Positions 50,861 to 53,793 of a stretch of DNA of 53,793 nucleotides are shown piece by piece. The notes under the pieces were generated by a model. The model did no database searches and was not told the DNA's origin. It was given only the letters and a program-made list of their open reading frames with translations. Made by a program: the position numbers and the translations under genes. The DNA comes from UBA1388 sp964555515. Lineage in GTDB: Bacteria; Patescibacteriota; Microgenomatia; UBA1400; PJMF01. Positions within the stretch are counted from its first letter, which is position 1, and each line of letters opens with the position of its first letter. The stretch covers positions 1 through 53,793 of the forward strand of contig CAZKSJ010000005.1 of assembly GCA_964555515.1 (NCBI GenBank), given 5' to 3'.

Positions 50861-53793
50861 CTATTGTACGATCCACCAATTAAACTCCACGTCACTCGCA
50901 ATTGGGTCATCAAAACCGACGGTGAAACTACCATTAAGTTGAGACTTTACATACAGCACTTGGTTGCGGGTGCTGCCGCGTGGGGTAATATAGACCAGTG
51001 AGTTCGCCTCAACCTGATTGGATTGAATAGTGAGCTGGGATTTGCCGGCCGGCAGCACCGCTTTTCCAGACGTACTGTTGGTCGTCACGATATCATTGAT
51101 GGGGATTGCCAAGGTCAAGTCTTCTTTACCTATGCCAATCCCGCCGGCAAAGGCGGCGTTACCTTCGGCGTCAAAGCTGGCGACAGCTTGGCCGGTTTCA
51201 TCCACGATCTCAAACCTAGTTTGTTTGATCTCACCAGATTCGGTGGCAATGCCAGCCACCTGCACTTGAAGCGGATTGCCAAAGTCTCTGGGCGCAATCA
51301 AGTCGGTTAATAATGTATCTTCCACCTCAACGCTGCCAGCCACCTTGAGCTCGCCGGTGATCTCAACACGTCCAGATTCAAGGCTCATCAAACCAGCCAG
51401 CATTTCCAACCGGCCCCGGCCAGAGGGCTGAATAGACAAGACAGGCTGATCAATGCCGGCAGGCGCGTACTCGATCATACCGTCTGCCAACATTAAGCCC
51501 GAGCCAACCTGGAGCATTTGACCAATCCCGAGGTTCTCCGCGACATAGGCCGTGCCATTAACTTGGAAGTAGCGCTCCACAAGAATAGCGGTGGCACCTA
51601 GTACCACGTCCCCCTCCTCAAGTTGGAGGTCGGCTAGGCTGGTGGCTAGGAGTTCGGGGTTGATGGGTTCGTACCCAGCGGCTTCGATCGGATCATAGAC
51701 GGCGGTGGGATCGGCTGCGGTAGGCTCAGTGTAGTTACCGAGTAGCGTGTCTAGCAATCCAGGCTGCCGTAAGTTATCGGCAATCATTTGATCAATGTTG
51801 TAGATATTGTTGGCGTAGAGCGTACCAGACACAGTCGCGTCGGTTAGTTCGGCGGTGGTGGCCTTGATCTTTTCTAATGTGGCCATTTTGCTCTCCAATT
51901 GAGCAATCCGGGCAAAGCCCTTCACTTCTAGGTCAGCCTCACTAGTGGCCGCAGCTTCATTCCCCAACACCAAACGGTCGGCCAGCAAAGTACCAGAGAT
52001 GGTAGCAGTTTCGGCTAGCAACGAACCTAACTTGGTATCGCCAGCCACGGTCAAGCTGCCAGACACGGTCGCGGTGTCTACCAGTAATTCGCCCAAAATC
52101 GATTTGTCGCCGGTAAGCGAACTGATCGTCGAATTAGCTGCAGTTAGCTCGGTCACGTCTAGCGTGGCGATTTCTGCTGATGGAGTCGCGTCAGCCGCAG
52201 GCAATTCCGCCATTTGTTGGCTGAGCCGCGAGTCAACAAGACTATTAATATAATCAGCCAAGTTTTGACCACCAACTTTAAGAGTGGTCACGCTGAGGTC
52301 GGCAATGGTGGCAGATTTAGACACTATTAGTTCTTGCGTGGTAGTCAGACCAGATCTTAACTTGCCGGAGATGACTTCTGCTGCCCCAAGTACTGAAGTG
52401 AGTGTGTTGCCAACGGCAGTTACTTGATAGGCAGTGGGGTTGGTGGGGGAGGTAATTACTTCCAGTTCTCCAGAAGAGGAGAAGGTGAGTTGAGAGAGTT
52501 GAGTTGATAGAGCATTGGCTTTGGTGGCAGTTAGGGTAAGCGTTGAATTCAAGTCACCAATTTGCAGTTGTTGCTCTTGGATGGCTGAAATCATCACTGG
52601 TGTAAATGAGCCATAAGATACTGATTTTAATCCAGAACTGTCTGTAGTCACAAACTCAGGAAATACTTCCTCTAGTTCCTGTGCTATAACACCAACTTGC
52701 ACTCCTTCTTCAATTTGATCGATCCATTTAAAACTAACTGGCCTAACCTGCAAAAGTTTAATTAAGTTTGTGTTTCCTTCTAACGTGCTGATGTCTTTTT
52801 TAAGATTTTTATCTGATGTACATGCAAGACCACCGGCGGGATTAATATCACAATACGATGCTCCCGACTGGAATCTTGCCACACTACCACTACCCGTATA
52901 GACATGAAGTTTCAAACTTACTGTCGTCGTCCCGATCCCCACATTGCCGGCAAAAACTCCGGAAGTTCCTGTGTCAGCTGGCTGAATATAATAGCTAGAG
53001 TTTCCGTCTCTAAAGACATCTGCCCGGACTTCACCTGAGGTGAGTGTAAAAACTCCCGCTGCAAGTCCAGCATCTGCTCTTATCCCCCCGGGAGTATAAG
53101 TGCCGTTGGTAAATTCACTGCCACTATTAATTCTTAGCCACCCATCACTATAGTCAGCAGTTAAAGCTGACCTATCATTAAAGGCAATTCCCCTGTGGTC
53201 ACTGGTCGAATTGCCAGAGAAGTTGATCGTATCAACGGCAGTTGACGACATGATGAGGTTGTTAGTGAGCGTAACATTACCATCTGAATTTATTTTCAGA
53301 CGAGAGCTATTCCCCGTGTAGAGGTCAATTTGAGTGGGAGTGAATTTGTAGTAATAGCTCCAAGCAATATCATCGCCAATCGCTAGAGCAGGATCGGAAT
53401 AACCCATTGTTAAATCTCCTCCATTACCATGAAAGTTTAATATTGCAGCTCTTGTTGAGTCGCTGTATTGAGTGGCAGCAAAATGGGTGTTTCCCGTGGT
53501 GAGCAAACTCCCGTTTATTTGAGGCGTTGGCTGATAGGCATTCCACAAAATTGCACCAGATTTTGACCATGAACGAGTTGCAATACTCATGTTTGCTTCA
53601 GTACCGAGATTCCACGCGAAAAAATTTGGAACTGCGTCTGTGAAAGATAAAGAAGTTGTACTTCCAACTGTGAGGTGACCACTAATTTTTGTGCTACCAA
53701 CAACATCCAGTTTTTGGTTTGGATCGGTGGTGTTAATGCCCACGTTGCCGTTGCTATTGACATAAATTCTTTGGTTTCCTGAACCATCTGCGA
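50861..53793 (-). CDS. Large surface protein with internal S74 (endosialidase chaperone) domain, N-terminus off the right edge
   Basis: At least 977 codons; the frame is open to the right edge, so the GTG at 53743 is not the true start. The visible N-terminal part has tail-fibre-like repeats (GNVGINTTDPNQKLDVVG, AGNVGIGTTTVSLKLHV). The S74 intramolecular chaperone domain lies at about 305-395 counted from 53743: SDKNLKKDISTLEGNTNLIK, VRPVSFKWIDQIEEGVQVGV and IAQELEEVFPEF. About 560 residues follow, with quasi-repeats of the form TATxSGxLxxxxLxLG and a C-terminal beta region ending FNWWIVQ. It is probably trimeric and exported. No sorting signal is seen at the C-terminus. Confidence 0.85.
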   Translation of the reverse strand, partial: ADGSGNQRIYVNSNGNVGINTTDPNQKLDVVGSTKISGHLTVGSTTSLSFTDAVPNFFAWNLGTEANMSIATRSWSKSGAILWNAYQPTPQINGSLLTTGNTHFAATQYSDSTRAAILNFHGNGGDLTMGYSDPALAIGDDIAWSYYYKFTPTQIDLYTGNSSRLKINSDGNVTLTNNLIMSSTAVDTINFSGNSTSDHRGIAFNDRSALTADYSDGWLRINSGSEFTNGTYTPGGIRADAGLAAGVFTLTSGEVRADVFRDGNSSYYIQPADTGTSGVFAGNVGIGTTTVSLKLHVYTGSGSVARFQSGASYCDINPAGGLACTSDKNLKKDISTLEGNTNLIKLLQVRPVSFKWIDQIEEGVQVGVIAQELEEVFPEFVTTDSSGLKSVSYGSFTPVMISAIQEQQLQIGDLNSTLTLTATKANALSTQLSQLTFSSSGELEVITSPTNPTAYQVTAVGNTLTSVLGAAEVISGKLRSGLTTTQELIVSKSATIADLSVTTLKVGGQNLADYINSLVDSRLSQQMAELPAADATPSAEIATLDVTELTAANSTISSLTGDKSILGELLVDTATVSGSLTVAGDTKLGSLLAETATISGTLLADRLVLGNEAAATSEADLEVKGFARIAQLESKMATLEKIKATTAELTDATVSGTLYANNIYNIDQMIADNLRQPGLLDTLLGNYTEPTAADPTAVYDPIEAAGYEPINPELLATSLADLQLEEGDVVLGATAILVERYFQVNGTAYVAENLGIGQMLQVGSGLMLADGMIEYAPAGIDQPVLSIQPSGRGRLEMLAGLMSLESGRVEITGELKVAGSVEVEDTLLTDLIAPRDFGNPLQVQVAGIATESGEIKQTRFEIVDETGQAVASFDAEGNAAFAGGIGIGKEDLTLAIPINDIVTTNSTSGKAVLPAGKSQLTIQSNQVEANSLVYITPRGSTRNQVLYVKSQLNGSFTVGFDDPIASDVEFNWWIVQ

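Noticed and set aside
1..53793. Alternative genetic code (UGA as Gly, code 25)
   Set aside because: Genes end properly at TGA (for example the AEP-like and SPFH genes), and no conserved Gly position is encoded by TGA.
1..53793. CRISPR arrays, rRNA genes, tRNA genes
   Set aside because: No regularly spaced repeats and no rRNA- or tRNA-like conserved stretches were seen on either strand.

Overview
The window looks like a chromosomal segment of a reduced-genome bacterium of the Candidate Phyla Radiation (Patescibacteria), most likely Microgenomates-like. I infer this from gene content: a PrgI/TraC-like/VirB4 secretion locus with a DUF87-type coupling ATPase, DUF4012 and VanW-type wall proteins, a sortase, a large S74-type surface protein, and very short core genes. 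The standard genetic code fits every gene read here. It is a draft scaffold: two 100-N runs (27196-27295, 38977-39076) interrupt genes, and genes run off both edges. I found no tRNA, rRNA or CRISPR array.

Layout. 1-561 (-) is the start of a transposase that leaves the left edge. 649-11590 (+) is a type IV secretion-like locus: a 1400-aa membrane protein with a degenerate M23 domain, a single-pass protein, a PrgI protein fused to a beta-sandwich domain, a TraC-like protein and a VirB4 ATPase. 11591-16817 (+) is the replication-origin block: DnaA boxes, dnaA, oriC (four exact DnaA boxes, two forming a 22-bp palindrome), dnaN, rpmH, rnpA, yidD, yidC and khpB/jag, all collinear. 17022-21890 (+) holds RNase HI, a 1166-aa DUF4012 protein and ribosomal protein L25 with a structured leader. 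21891-22620 has no convincing gene.

22621-30235 is mostly on the minus strand: a small membrane protein, valS, a divergent SPFH/slipin gene, a sigma-70-like factor broken by a gap, a BrnT/BrnA toxin-antitoxin pair and a VanW-domain protein. 30339-37241 holds an unusual membrane-anchored solute-binding protein, a nucleotidyltransferase-fold protein, an orphan gene (-), a small cytidylyltransferase and radA. 37469-39276 (-) is a VirD4/DUF87-type ATPase split by a gap; it probably serves the same secretion system as VirB4. 39277-39887 is non-coding, with a strong promoter and several hairpins, and is a candidate small RNA locus. 39888-48333 (+) holds a sortase, an endonuclease IV-like TIM barrel translationally coupled to a protein with archaeo-eukaryotic-primase-like motifs, rho, a LysM-M23 peptidase and obg. 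48456-53793 (-) holds an O-antigen-ligase-like/TPR membrane protein and a large surface protein with an internal S74 chaperone domain.

Two themes recur. Many starts sit 6-8 nt downstream of a TATAAT/TACAAT box, implying leaderless transcripts. Many envelope or nucleic-acid proteins carry long P/S/T/Q/N-rich disordered segments. The most unusual element is the coupled endonuclease IV-like and primase-like gene pair at 41241-43704, a candidate DNA-repair or replication module.
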